A stretch of DNA of 8,235 bases from Methanoregulaceae archaeon (GTDB taxonomy: Archaea > Halobacteriota > Methanomicrobia > Methanomicrobiales > Methanospirillaceae), in NCBI GenBank assembly GCA_019695435.1, contig JACTVF010000096.1, positions 1 to 8,235 of the forward strand. Reading direction: 5' to 3'. Each line of letters opens with the position of its first letter. Positions within the stretch are counted from its first letter, which is position 1. Below, in pieces: positions 1 to 5,934 of this stretch. The position numbers and the translations under genes were made by a program. A model generated the notes under the pieces. It ran no database searches. It saw only the letters and a program-made list of their open reading frames with translations, and was not told the origin of the DNA.

Positions 1-386
1 TCAACAATATGCTGCTCACCCCGCAGTACGGCCCACGGGTCAGGTTTGCTTCGATCCTGACCACCGCCGGACTCCCTGCCGATCCGGTTCTCGAAGAACA
101 GCTCTGCATACAATGCCGACGGTGCGTCAGGGTCTGCCCGGTGGCCGCCATCCCGGGAGGTGGCTATCCTCAGGAATCCACCGACAAGGTTGCCTGCGCA
201 ACCCGTTCGGAAGAGCTGCACCAGAGATTCCTATCCCCATGCGGGTGCTGCATCAAGGTCTGCCCGGTGGGGAAGGACCGGGAGCAGTACGGCCGTGACG
301 ACATGCGGATGTATGACGAGGAGAGTCCTGTCTCCGATCCGTACCGCCGTGTCCGCAACCATGTCCGTTCTTACGGTTCGCGGTGA
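1..386 (+). CDS. 4Fe-4S binding protein, QueG/COG1600-like, C-terminal part (5' end outside window)
   Basis: The reading frame is open to the left edge (codons start at base 3), so only the last 128 or so residues are visible and the true start lies outside. The first visible residues, NNMLLTPQYGPRVRF, resemble the segment just before the ferredoxin domain of epoxyqueuosine-reductase-like proteins. A ferredoxin-type region follows. The first motif is CIQCRRCVRVCP (Cys-x2-Cys-x2-Cys-x3-Cys-Pro). An isolated Cys (ACATRS) comes next, then CGCCIKVCPVG. This pattern is expected to hold two 4Fe-4S clusters. Many archaeal proteins of this type lack the cobalamin domain of true QueG, and the visible part cannot settle whether the substrate is a modified tRNA base or something else. 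It is probably a cytosolic redox protein. It converges on the TerC-family gene with 41 bases between the two stop codons. The family call is fairly safe; the function is not. Confidence 0.8.
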   Translation, partial: NNMLLTPQYGPRVRFASILTTAGLPADPVLEEQLCIQCRRCVRVCPVAAIPGGGYPQESTDKVACATRSEELHQRFLSPCGCCIKVCPVGKDREQYGRDDMRMYDEESPVSDPYRRVRNHVRSYGSR

Positions 387-427
387 AAGTTCGTCATTTA
401 CGAAGAGGGGGGCGATACGTTCCGGTC

Positions 428-1351
428 TCACGCCGTATCTGCGGGTGTCCCGGCCCGGATAGACCTGAACAGGAAGTACCCGACGACGCCGAACGTGATA
501 ACGGGAGAGACAAAACCGGGGATCTCAAGGCCGAAACTATCGAGGATCATGATAATGCCCAGACAGAAGATCGAGTACATCGCTCCGTTCTTTAAGAACC
601 GGTAGTTCCTGATCGAGTCCACGTTCCTGACCGTAATTTCCCGGACGATCAATGCCCCGATGCCATTGCCGATAATGATGAGTGGGACTGCCATCGTAAA
701 GGCAAAGGCGCCCAGCACCCCGTCGATGGAGAAAGTGGCGTCAATAATCTCAAGATAGAAGATTTTGCTCACGTCCGAGATATCGCCCGAAACCATCTTT
801 CTCTCCTGCTCCTCGGCATTCTGCCGGAACCCGTGGACAATGAAAAACGCGGTTGATCCTATTACCGCCCCAAACGCCATCATCGGGTTTTTACCGAGCG
901 CCAGCCAGACAATGGCGGCGAGGATGATGGAGACGGCGGCAAAGAACCAGACGCCTTTTGTCGCTATGTAGCGTTCGCCCCGGATCCCGAACTCCTTCTT
1001 CTCTAAAAAGAGCCAGTGGAGAAAGAGGAAGATGAGAAACGTGCCGCCGCTGATCAGAAGGAGGGGGGCGGACTTCCCGATTGATGCGAGAACGACGGGG
1101 TCGCTGGAAAATGTCGCGGTGAGCGCCCCGACCGGCCCGAGAGACGGTGTGGACATCCAGACGATCAGCCATGGCAGCAGGCCCCGGATCACAAAGACGG
1201 CAAACAGGAGACCCCAGATGAGAAACCAGCGCCGCGCCTTCTGAGACATTGTCGAGAGGACTTCGGCATTGATGATGGCATTGTCAATGCTCGTGATGGT
1301 CTCAAACAGGCAGAGCCCGGCAATGATCAGAATGATGGAGAGGATATCCAT
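428..1351 (-). CDS. TerC/DUF475-family integral membrane protein
   Basis: This is a complete 307-residue hydrophobic protein with about seven to nine membrane segments. Two related acidic motifs, ETITSIDNA (residues 17-25) and EIIDATFSIDG (201-211), sit in hydrophobic helices. They look like the two halves of the internal repeat typical of the TerC/LysE-type superfamily. The region around residues 176-195 (RQNAEEQERKMVSGD) is a charged cytoplasmic loop. The overall pattern fits the DUF475 branch. TerC relatives are linked to tellurite resistance and, more recently, to metal-ion export (manganese, or calcium in some lineages). The conserved acidic residues could bind a cation, but the substrate is not known here. 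Translation starts at the ATG at 1351, which has no Shine-Dalgarno sequence but has a TATA box about 33 bases upstream, so the mRNA is probably leaderless or nearly so. No terC-linked stress genes lie nearby. Confidence 0.88.
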   Translation of the reverse strand: MDILSIILIIAGLCLFETITSIDNAIINAEVLSTMSQKARRWFLIWGLLFAVFVIRGLLPWLIVWMSTPSLGPVGALTATFSSDPVVLASIGKSAPLLLISGGTFLIFLFLHWLFLEKKEFGIRGERYIATKGVWFFAAVSIILAAIVWLALGKNPMMAFGAVIGSTAFFIVHGFRQNAEEQERKMVSGDISDVSKIFYLEIIDATFSIDGVLGAFAFTMAVPLIIIGNGIGALIVREITVRNVDSIRNYRFLKNGAMYSIFCLGIIMILDSFGLEIPGFVSPVITFGVVGYFLFRSIRAGTPADTA

Positions 1352-1379
1352 GAAACAGGATCAGTTTGGCACCGGACCG

Positions 1380-1388
1380 GTATAAATC
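1380..1388 (-). promoter_or_regulatory. TATA box of the TerC/DUF475 gene
   Basis: On the minus strand the sequence reads GATTTATA and is centred about 33 bases before the ATG at 1351. Archaeal transcription usually starts about 26 bases after the TATA centre, which gives a leader of only a few bases. This fits the absence of a ribosome binding site. Confidence 0.5.
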
Positions 1389-1460
1389 TTGGTGACTCTT
1401 GCGGTCTTTTGTGGGTTTCTGGAATCCCGGCCATCTCCCGGGGAAGGAACATGTCTCCGT

Positions 1461-1480
1461 AAAGTATAAAAAATATAACC
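1461..1480. promoter_or_regulatory. AT-rich TATA-like element between divergent genes
   Basis: The run TATAAAAAATATAA (1465-1478) is the most AT-rich part of the 237-base divergent region. It reads as a TATA-like sequence on both strands. It lies about 110 bases from either start codon, so if it is used it would give long leaders. A second weak element, TTATTAAG at 1540-1547, is better placed for the plus-strand cysteine-cluster gene, about 45 bases before its ATG. Which element is active cannot be decided from sequence. Confidence 0.3.
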
Positions 1481-1588
1481 GGGTACGGGATCTAAAGTAT
1501 CTGCGCCCTCCCGCGGGAACCATACGGCCGGGACCGGTGTTATTAAGACAGTGGCAGGCACACTCCGGAGTACAAGGATCGGGTACGC

Positions 1589-2071
1589 ATGGCGTTTGAA
1601 TGCCAGCAGTGCGGGGAGTGCTGCAGCCACCTGGGGCTGGTACACAGTATTACCGAAGATCACGGGAACTACGAGTTCGTGGTCTTCAACCGTTACACGA
1701 ACGAGTCTGATATCGTGACCGTGGATGCTGACAAGCACGCATTCTTTGACGACAAAAGCATCTTTGTGAAGCTCCCCGAGGCATGCCCGTTCTTCCGTCA
1801 CCAGCCGGGTTCGGAGAAGGCGTTCTGTACGGTGCACCTGACCCGGCCCGACATCTGCCGGGACTACAGCTGCTGGCGGATGCTGATTGTTAACAGCACC
1901 GGCCGGCGGGTGGGAAGGATCATGTTCTCACGGTACCTCTGCTCGGAAGATCCGCTGGTGACCCGGATTTTTGCAGAGTGCATCGACCCTGTTCAGGAAC
2001 CTGATGACAACCGTTGGGATGAGATGGTGATCCGGGTGTTTACAAAAAGGGGGTATATGGTGAGGAAGTGA
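1589..2071 (+). CDS. YkgJ-family cysteine-cluster protein
   Basis: This is a complete 160-residue soluble protein. The N-terminus has the signature CQQCGECC (Cys5, Cys8, Cys11, Cys12). Later come Cys66 in ACPFF, Cys80 followed by His83, and RPDICRDYSC (Cys90, Cys95), a pattern typical of the YkgJ-type zinc/iron-chelating family (PF03692). Extra cysteines stand at 118 and 131. The family is thought to bind a metal or an iron-sulfur cluster, but its biochemical role is largely unknown; some members act in protein or flagellin modification. The start at 1589 puts the signature cysteines at the very N-terminus, as in relatives. A weak AAGGATC about 8 bases upstream could serve as ribosome binding site; it is unlike the GGTGA sites in the chemotaxis operon. 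A short T run at 2081-2085 could help end the transcript. The gene stands alone on its strand. Confidence 0.87.
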   Translation: MAFECQQCGECCSHLGLVHSITEDHGNYEFVVFNRYTNESDIVTVDADKHAFFDDKSIFVKLPEACPFFRHQPGSEKAFCTVHLTRPDICRDYSCWRMLIVNSTGRRVGRIMFSRYLCSEDPLVTRIFAECIDPVQEPDDNRWDEMVIRVFTKRGYMVRK

Positions 2072-2525
2072 GGGGGGACATTTTTGCCATGGATTCCGCG
2101 CCAGTTGCTCCACTCTGCATGGCTCCCGAAAAACGCCCGTAAAATCGTCCGATTGTGATCCCCGAAAATCAAACAGTTTATAGCCCTCTGTTTGCCAAAA
2201 AAAGCCAAAATTGAGCCTTATATAACACCTTTTACCACGCCATAGCGGCCCTGTAACGGCCATTATTTTCATTATCAACAGAAAACCCATCCGGGCCATA
2301 GTTCGGGCCTTAAAATTGCAATATGGGATCGTTATATTTTGTCCGATTGTCAAAATAAGCCCCATTTGAGGACTTCCTGAAACGGAGCCCGATACGGGTT
2401 TCTTTTGGGGTGATCAAAAGGCAATCGGGGCTCAAATCAAAGCCGGATTGGACCGGAGATCACAAAGGTAATGTGAAGGGGGATAGAATTAGTAGCTTCT
2501 CGTGCAGGCCGGGCTGATATTCCTA
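2072..2525. other. Gene-free spacer between convergent genes
   Basis: No convincing protein gene is visible in these 454 bases. The spacer is richer in A and T than the flanking genes. It contains three TATA-like sequences on the plus strand: GTTTATAG at about 2176-2183, the palindrome TTATATAA at 2218-2225, and GTTATATTTT at 2331-2340. The ten-base word GTCCGATTGT occurs twice (2148-2157 and 2341-2350). A 6-bp inverted repeat, GCCATG/CATGGC, brackets 2087-2123. A hairpin with a T-rich tail lies at 2386-2406. Such a long spacer between two 3' ends is unexpected unless it carries a small RNA or a dispersed repeat. No terminal inverted repeats or target duplications could be seen that would prove a mobile element. 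Confidence 0.5.
2386..2406 (+). terminator. Hairpin with T-rich tail, possible terminator
   Basis: AGCCCG and CGGGTT form a 6-bp stem (one G-U pair) around an ATA loop. It is followed directly by TTCTTTT. This looks like an intrinsic terminator reading rightwards, but it lies more than 300 bases past the nearest plus-strand stop codon. If real, it would therefore more likely serve a transcript arising within the spacer. Archaeal termination depends mainly on the T run, so the hairpin itself may be incidental. Confidence 0.25.
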
Positions 2526-4223
2526 TTAACCGGTCTTACGCAGAGTTTCCCCGTCACCAAACACCGGCACGTCCCGGAACGCGACCGCGTCAAAGAGCCC
2601 GCGGTCCGTGATCCTCAATGCCGGGATCACCGTGAGCGCAAGGAACGAGAGGTACATGAACGGCTCTGCGATACCCCCCATTTTTTTGGTTGCTTCCCGC
2701 AGGGCATCCAGTCTCGCAACAATATCGTGGGCGGGCAGCGTGGACATGAGCCCGGCACAGTCCAGCGGGAGCACCGTAACCTCCGGCCCGTTTACTGCTG
2801 CCATCCCTCCATGAGCCTGAATCACTGCATTGATGGCGGCAAGGATCTCTGCGTCTCCCGCACCGGTGGCGATGATGTTATGCGCATCATGGGAGACGCT
2901 TCCGGCAATCGCCCCTCTCTTAAAACCAAAGCCGTGCACGATCCCGGTACCGATCCGCTGTCTGCCGTACCGGTTGCAGACCAGGACCTTGAGGAGATCC
3001 CGTGCACGGTCGGGGAGTGTGGCGCTATCCAGATCGAAATGCAGTGACTCCGTCATGATCTGGCCGGGTACAAGCCCGATGACGCGCGCCGGCCCGCTCC
3101 CGGAAAGCCGGATCTGATCCAGGGTTGGCGTAGGGCACTGGATGGTGCCGGGCATGGCGGCTGAGGCAGCTGGTCCGGGATAGTCTGTCACCGTTTTTCC
3201 ACAGTGGAGCGTCTCTTTTACGGTAAATGAAACGGGGTCATCAATAATACAAAGATCCGCCTGCCGGCCCGGCGAGAGCGCCCCGCGGTCAGACAGCCCG
3301 AAGCGTTCTGCAGCTGAAAGCGTTGCCATCCGGATCGCAAGTTCCGGTTCGAGCCCACAGTTCACGGCAGTCCGGATACACCGGTCGATGTGTCCGTCCC
3401 GGGCGAGAAGATCGGCATGGCAGTCATCGGTCGAAAAGCAGCACCGGGATACGTTCTCTGGCGTGACCATGGGAACGAGTGCCGCGATGTTCTTCTCAGT
3501 CGATCCCTCACGGACAAAAATATACATCCCGCGCCGGAGTTTCTCTTCTGCTTCTTTCCTTGTCGTGCATTCGTGGTCGCTCTGGAGGCCGGCAAGGATG
3601 TAGGCGTTCAGATCCATTCCGGTAAGGAGTGGTGCGTGGCCGTCGCGGATATGCGAGAGCGCAAGTTTTCGCTGGATTGCCGGGTCTCCCGCAAGCACCC
3701 CTGGGACGTTCATCATCTCACCCAGACCAATGATACCTTCGCATTCGGCAAATGCGGCAAGCGCTTCGGCATCGAGCGACGCACCCCCAATGTCCAGAGG
3801 GGTTGCTGGCACGCAGGATGGCAGCATGTAAAGGATATCGACCGGGGCACTGGTTCGGCCGGCCAGCATGTATTCGATTCCCTGTGCACCGGCAACGTTT
3901 GCAATCTCGTGGGGATCAGCGATAACGGTCGTTGTTCCGTGGGAGGCGACAAGCCGGGCATATTCCTGCGGGACAAGCAGCGAGCTCTCGATGTGGACGT
4001 GGGCATCGATCAGGCCCGGGAGAACGTACATCCCATGGAGATCCCGCTCACGTATACCCCGGTACAAGTGGCCGATCCCGACAATAATACCGGATTTTAT
4101 TGCGAGATCACCCTTCTCCCATGTACAGGAAAAAGCATCGAAGATCTCTGCATTCCGGTACACCACATCTGCCGGCTCGGTGCCGCGTGCTGCCGGTATC
4201 AGGTCTGCGTATGATCGTGTCAT
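2526..4223 (-). CDS. ade: Adenine deaminase (EC 3.5.4.2)
   Basis: This is a complete 565-residue cytosolic amidohydrolase that converts adenine to hypoxanthine and ammonia in purine salvage. The N-terminal part (about 1-70) is the usual beta-sandwich half, with the family-typical AARGTEPADVVYRNAEI near the start. Metal-site and active-site motifs of the TIM-barrel follow in the expected order: HVHIES (75-80), ADPHEIANV (102-110), GLGEMMN (166-172), DGHAP (194-198), SDHECT (215-220) and STDD (264-267). The C-terminal domain typical of Ade is present, with SHDAHN (444-449), GGMAAVNG (472-479) and PFMYLSFLALTVIPALRITD (521-540). Length and motif order match full-length family members, with no sign of damage. 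The start at 4223 lies 5 bases after the stop of the lipoprotein gene, in the string GTGTGACGTGAATG. The two are probably co-transcribed and translationally coupled. No clear terminator follows the stop. Confidence 0.96.
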   Translation of the reverse strand: MTRSYADLIPAARGTEPADVVYRNAEIFDAFSCTWEKGDLAIKSGIIVGIGHLYRGIRERDLHGMYVLPGLIDAHVHIESSLLVPQEYARLVASHGTTTVIADPHEIANVAGAQGIEYMLAGRTSAPVDILYMLPSCVPATPLDIGGASLDAEALAAFAECEGIIGLGEMMNVPGVLAGDPAIQRKLALSHIRDGHAPLLTGMDLNAYILAGLQSDHECTTRKEAEEKLRRGMYIFVREGSTEKNIAALVPMVTPENVSRCCFSTDDCHADLLARDGHIDRCIRTAVNCGLEPELAIRMATLSAAERFGLSDRGALSPGRQADLCIIDDPVSFTVKETLHCGKTVTDYPGPAASAAMPGTIQCPTPTLDQIRLSGSGPARVIGLVPGQIMTESLHFDLDSATLPDRARDLLKVLVCNRYGRQRIGTGIVHGFGFKRGAIAGSVSHDAHNIIATGAGDAEILAAINAVIQAHGGMAAVNGPEVTVLPLDCAGLMSTLPAHDIVARLDALREATKKMGGIAEPFMYLSFLALTVIPALRITDRGLFDAVAFRDVPVFGDGETLRKTG

Positions 4224-4228
4224 TCACG

Positions 4229-4579
4229 TCACACTGCAATGTCCCGGATGACGGCTGCCTCGCGCTGTCCGTTTGTGGTAATATACACATATATTTTGTA
4301 CCTGCCCGGGTCGAGATGCAACGGGATCGCGACAGTGTTCACCGGGCCGGTGAGCATGACCATTGTTCCGGTGGTCAGAAGTTCGTGCTGCTCGAACTCA
4401 TCCAGTTTGAAGACCCGCACCTGTACCCCGGTATTGACCGGAGTTCCGGAACTCGCGATCGTAACGGAAAGATTGCCGGTGCTGTACGAGACGTTTCCGA
4501 CAGAGAGCGTGGTACAGCCGGCTGCCGCAAGGAGCAGGACCAGTAAAAAACCAAAAAGCAGGCACAAACGTCCGGTCAT
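4229..4579 (-). CDS. Small predicted lipoprotein of unknown function
   Basis: This is a complete 116-residue protein. A short N-terminus with Arg4 leads into a strongly hydrophobic stretch (residues 5-20) ending in LAAAGC, a lipobox-like site with Cys22 as the probable lipid-modified residue. The mature part is probably anchored to the outer face of the cell membrane. It is rich in Ser, Thr and Val and alternates in beta-strand fashion (GNLSVTIASSGTPVNTGVQVRVFKL; LDPGRYKIYVYITTNGQREAAV), suggesting a small Ig-like or other beta-sandwich domain. I do not recognise a named family. It is the first gene of a two-gene unit with adenine deaminase, but nothing in the protein points to purine metabolism. 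It has a TATA box about 27 bases upstream and no ribosome binding site, so the mRNA is probably leaderless. Confidence 0.75.
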   Translation of the reverse strand: MTGRLCLLFGFLLVLLLAAAGCTTLSVGNVSYSTGNLSVTIASSGTPVNTGVQVRVFKLDEFEQHELLTTGTMVMLTGPVNTVAIPLHLDPGRYKIYVYITTNGQREAAVIRDIAV

Positions 4580-4602
4580 ATTTCTGTTGTCAGACTGTAT
4601 CC

Positions 4603-4610
4603 ATAAAAAC
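4603..4610 (-). promoter_or_regulatory. TATA box of the lipoprotein-ade operon
   Basis: On the minus strand the sequence reads GTTTTTAT and is centred about 27 bases before the ATG at 4579. Transcription would begin at or next to the start codon. This fits a leaderless mRNA and agrees with the lack of any Shine-Dalgarno sequence before that gene. Confidence 0.5.
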
Positions 4611-4727
4611 CTATACCTTTGAAATGCTGGTTCCGTTTAGATCCTGAATATCAGGGAGGTCCTCGAGAACCTGGCCCCTCTTTCGGACGGGACTGGTTTA
4701 CCCGTTCGGGAATCCACTTTCGTTCAA

Positions 4728-4818
4728 GGGGGAATTTTTTTGTATCACCCAAAAAGCCTCCTTTGGATAGCGATCAAAGGTGAATAAATTCTTCATGATT
4801 TTGGGGGATTTTTTGTAT
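4728..4818. repeat. Pair of direct repeats GGGGGA(A)T(6-7)GTAT
   Basis: GGGGGAATTTTTTTGTAT (4728-4745) and GGGGGATTTTTTGTAT (4803-4818) match except for one A and one T of run length. They are 75 bases apart, start to start. The spacer between them holds the CCTTTG/CAAAGG hairpin. They could be binding sites for a regulator of the downstream operon, or U-rich transcript ends. No function can be assigned. Confidence 0.5.
4760..4780. repeat. Inverted repeat CCTTTG/CAAAGG, 9-base loop
   Basis: Two perfect 6-base arms, CCTTTG (4760-4765) and CAAAGG (4775-4780), flank GATAGCGAT. The repeat lies between the two copies of the GGGGGA(A)T-rich direct repeat. It may be an operator or an RNA hairpin in a long leader. 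Confidence 0.35.
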
Positions 4819-4823
4819 GTTGA

Positions 4824-4850
4824 ACATATCGGGATCTATATCGCATATGT
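4824..4850. repeat. Inverted repeat ACATAT/ATATGT, possible operator
   Basis: Perfect 6-base arms at 4824-4829 and 4845-4850 flank a 15-base spacer. Within it the word ATATCG occurs twice, 12 bases apart (4826-4831 and 4838-4843). Arms spaced about two helical turns apart, centre to centre, are compatible with a dimeric DNA-binding protein. It lies about 190 bases before the ParA gene. This is a suggestion from symmetry only. Confidence 0.3.
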
Positions 4851-4996
4851 GCAAAACCATCCACCCTGTTTAAAGGGTCCGCCCGGGATAAACTGTACAT
4901 CTCTTGGTGGTAATCCGGAATTTCAAAAAGGGAACCTGATTGCAGAAAAAAAATAAAAAATCCGAGATTCTGCCCGTTGATTCAAAAAAGCAAACC

Positions 4997-5005
4997 TATT
5001 AAAGG
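4997..5005 (+). promoter_or_regulatory. Possible TATA box of the parA-mcp-cheW operon
   Basis: CTATTAAAG is centred about 25-30 bases before the GGTGAT ribosome binding site, so transcription would begin close to 5026 and leave a short leader that includes the binding site. The match to the archaeal TATA consensus is weak. The A-rich stretch at 4946-4963 is an alternative. Confidence 0.3.
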
Positions 5006-5028
5006 AACCCCTCCACAGAATTTATTAA

Positions 5029-5034
5029 GGTGAT
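5029..5034 (+). promoter_or_regulatory. Shine-Dalgarno GGTGAT that fixes the ParA start at ATT
   Basis: The site GGTGAT is followed by three bases (ATC) and then ATT at 5038. The next gene in the operon has GGTGAT at 5916-5921, three bases (GAG) and then ATG at 5925. The cheW site, GGTGAG at 7912-7917, is followed two bases later by ATG at 7920. The equal spacing is the main reason for choosing ATT as the start of the ParA gene. Confidence 0.6.
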
Positions 5035-5037
5035 ATC

Positions 5038-5934
5038 ATTACAACCATCACATTCTCCCACCATAAAGGCGGAACCGGTAAGACCACATCCTGCCTGAAT
5101 ATTGCCGGATTCTGTGTTCTGGCGGGAAAAAAAGTGCTGGTCGTTGACTGCGATCCCCAGGCCAATGCAACGGCCGGTCTTGGTGTCAGCCCGGAATCAG
5201 CCCAAAAAAACATGTATGATGTCTTTATGAGCCGGGTGGAAGGCTTTCCTCAGGTAAAAATTTCCGATATTATCATGTCAACACAAGCCGGGATCGATCT
5301 TGCCCCGTCGAGCCTGGATCTTGTCGGGGCAGAACCTTATTTGTACGGGATTGCCTCTCGTGCGGAAGTGCTGCGCGATGCGCTGTTACCCCTCAGGCAG
5401 ACCTATGATTTTATCCTGATTGACACGCCCCCGAGCATGGGGCAGTTCGTGATCAACGGGCTTTTTGCCGCAGATCACATTATTGTCACGCTCGATTCCG
5501 GGTCTTTTGCGCTCTATGGTGTAGGGCCGCTCTTTACCATCTTTGAGGATGTGAAACAGGATCTGGGAAAAGATCTCCACGTCGATATGGCGATTATCTC
5601 GCGCTGGGGCGAAGGCGGAGAGATATCCGGGTCTGAACCGGAAATCCAGAAAACAGGAGATCTGGTCAGCTGGCTTCGGTCTCTCCTTGCCCCGCGGCAT
5701 GCCCCTACCGAAAAAGAAAAGATTGCGGAGGAAGAGCGTGCAATGGAGCACGAACGCCTTGCAGGTATGCTTGTCGAGATCGGGAAAAAGTTTCCCGACG
5801 TACATACAGTTCCCTATTCCCCTGAAATTTATGAAGCCCAGAAAAGGGGCATGCCGATCTCGCATGTTGCTCCCGAGAGCAGCGCCGGGTGTGTATATAA
5901 ATCAATTGCAGATGAGGTGATGAGATGGACATAA
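5038..5934 (+). CDS. ParA/MinD-family ATPase linked to chemotaxis genes, probable ATT start
   Basis: This is a 298-residue cytosolic P-loop ATPase if started at ATT 5038. The N-terminus then reads [17 protein letters not shown], with a complete deviant Walker A (signature Lys10, Lys15). The A' motif VVDCDPQAN is at 35-43 and Walker B ILIDTPPS at 126-133. The C-terminal [25 protein letters not shown] is typical of ParA. Usual ParA/Soj proteins have about 250-260 residues. The excess appears to lie at about residues 190-250, where a charged helix ([18 protein letters not shown]) sits. ParA proteins bind DNA as ATP dimers and position plasmids, chromosomes or protein clusters. No ParB gene is visible; instead the gene overlaps a soluble chemoreceptor gene by 10 bases, so a role in placing receptor clusters is likely. 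An in-frame TAA at 5026-5028 excludes any start further upstream, and the next GTG (5134) would delete Walker A. A one-base error in an ATG is the main alternative. Confidence 0.9.
   Translation: MTTITFSHHKGGTGKTTSCLNIAGFCVLAGKKVLVVDCDPQANATAGLGVSPESAQKNMYDVFMSRVEGFPQVKISDIIMSTQAGIDLAPSSLDLVGAEPYLYGIASRAEVLRDALLPLRQTYDFILIDTPPSMGQFVINGLFAADHIIVTLDSGSFALYGVGPLFTIFEDVKQDLGKDLHVDMAIISRWGEGGEISGSEPEIQKTGDLVSWLRSLLAPRHAPTEKEKIAEEERAMEHERLAGMLVEIGKKFPDVHTVPYSPEIYEAQKRGMPISHVAPESSAGCVYKSIADEVMRWT

Larger units (their letters stand above)
4580..5037. other. Divergent intergenic region with repeats
   Basis: This 458-base region separates the lipoprotein-ade operon from the ParA operon. No convincing gene was found in it. 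It holds a small hairpin, CCTGA-ATA-TCAGG, at 4643-4655; two near-identical words (4728-4745 and 4803-4818); a hairpin, CCTTTG/CAAAGG, at 4760-4780; and an inverted repeat, ACATAT/ATATGT, at 4824-4850. A poly-A rich stretch lies at 4946-4963. The region must hold the promoter of the chemotaxis operon. A TATA-like CTATTAAAG at about 4997-5005 is correctly placed to start transcription just before the ribosome binding site at 5029. Confidence 0.5.

Noticed and set aside
2087..2123. Inverted repeat GCCATG/CATGGC as the end of a mobile element
   Set aside because: The arms are only 6 bases long, there is no matching copy at the other end of the spacer, and no target duplication is visible.
1928..2365. 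Minus-strand open frame of 145 codons over the end of the YkgJ-like gene and the spacer
   Set aside because: Nearly a third of it lies antisense to a well-supported gene, it has no recognisable domain, and its sequence is not protein-like in composition. It may be read through a repeat, so it is discussed only as part of the spacer.
3390..4214. Plus-strand open frame of 274 codons opposite adenine deaminase
   Set aside because: It is a shadow frame of a gene with complete family motifs. It has no recognisable domain and many Cys, His and Arg residues, as expected for antisense reading.
4795..4956. Small open frame of 53 codons before the ParA gene, with GGTGA at 4779-4783
   Set aside because: The GGTGA site is 11 bases from the ATG, much further than in the neighbouring genes. 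The frame runs through the repeats and a poly-A stretch, and no domain is recognisable. A chance frame is more likely, although a leader peptide cannot be excluded.
5134..5934. GTG at 5134 as the start of the ParA gene
   Set aside because: It would produce a 266-residue protein lacking the Walker A motif, although a perfect Walker A (KGGTGKTT) is encoded just upstream in the same frame. There is also no ribosome binding site at a sensible distance.
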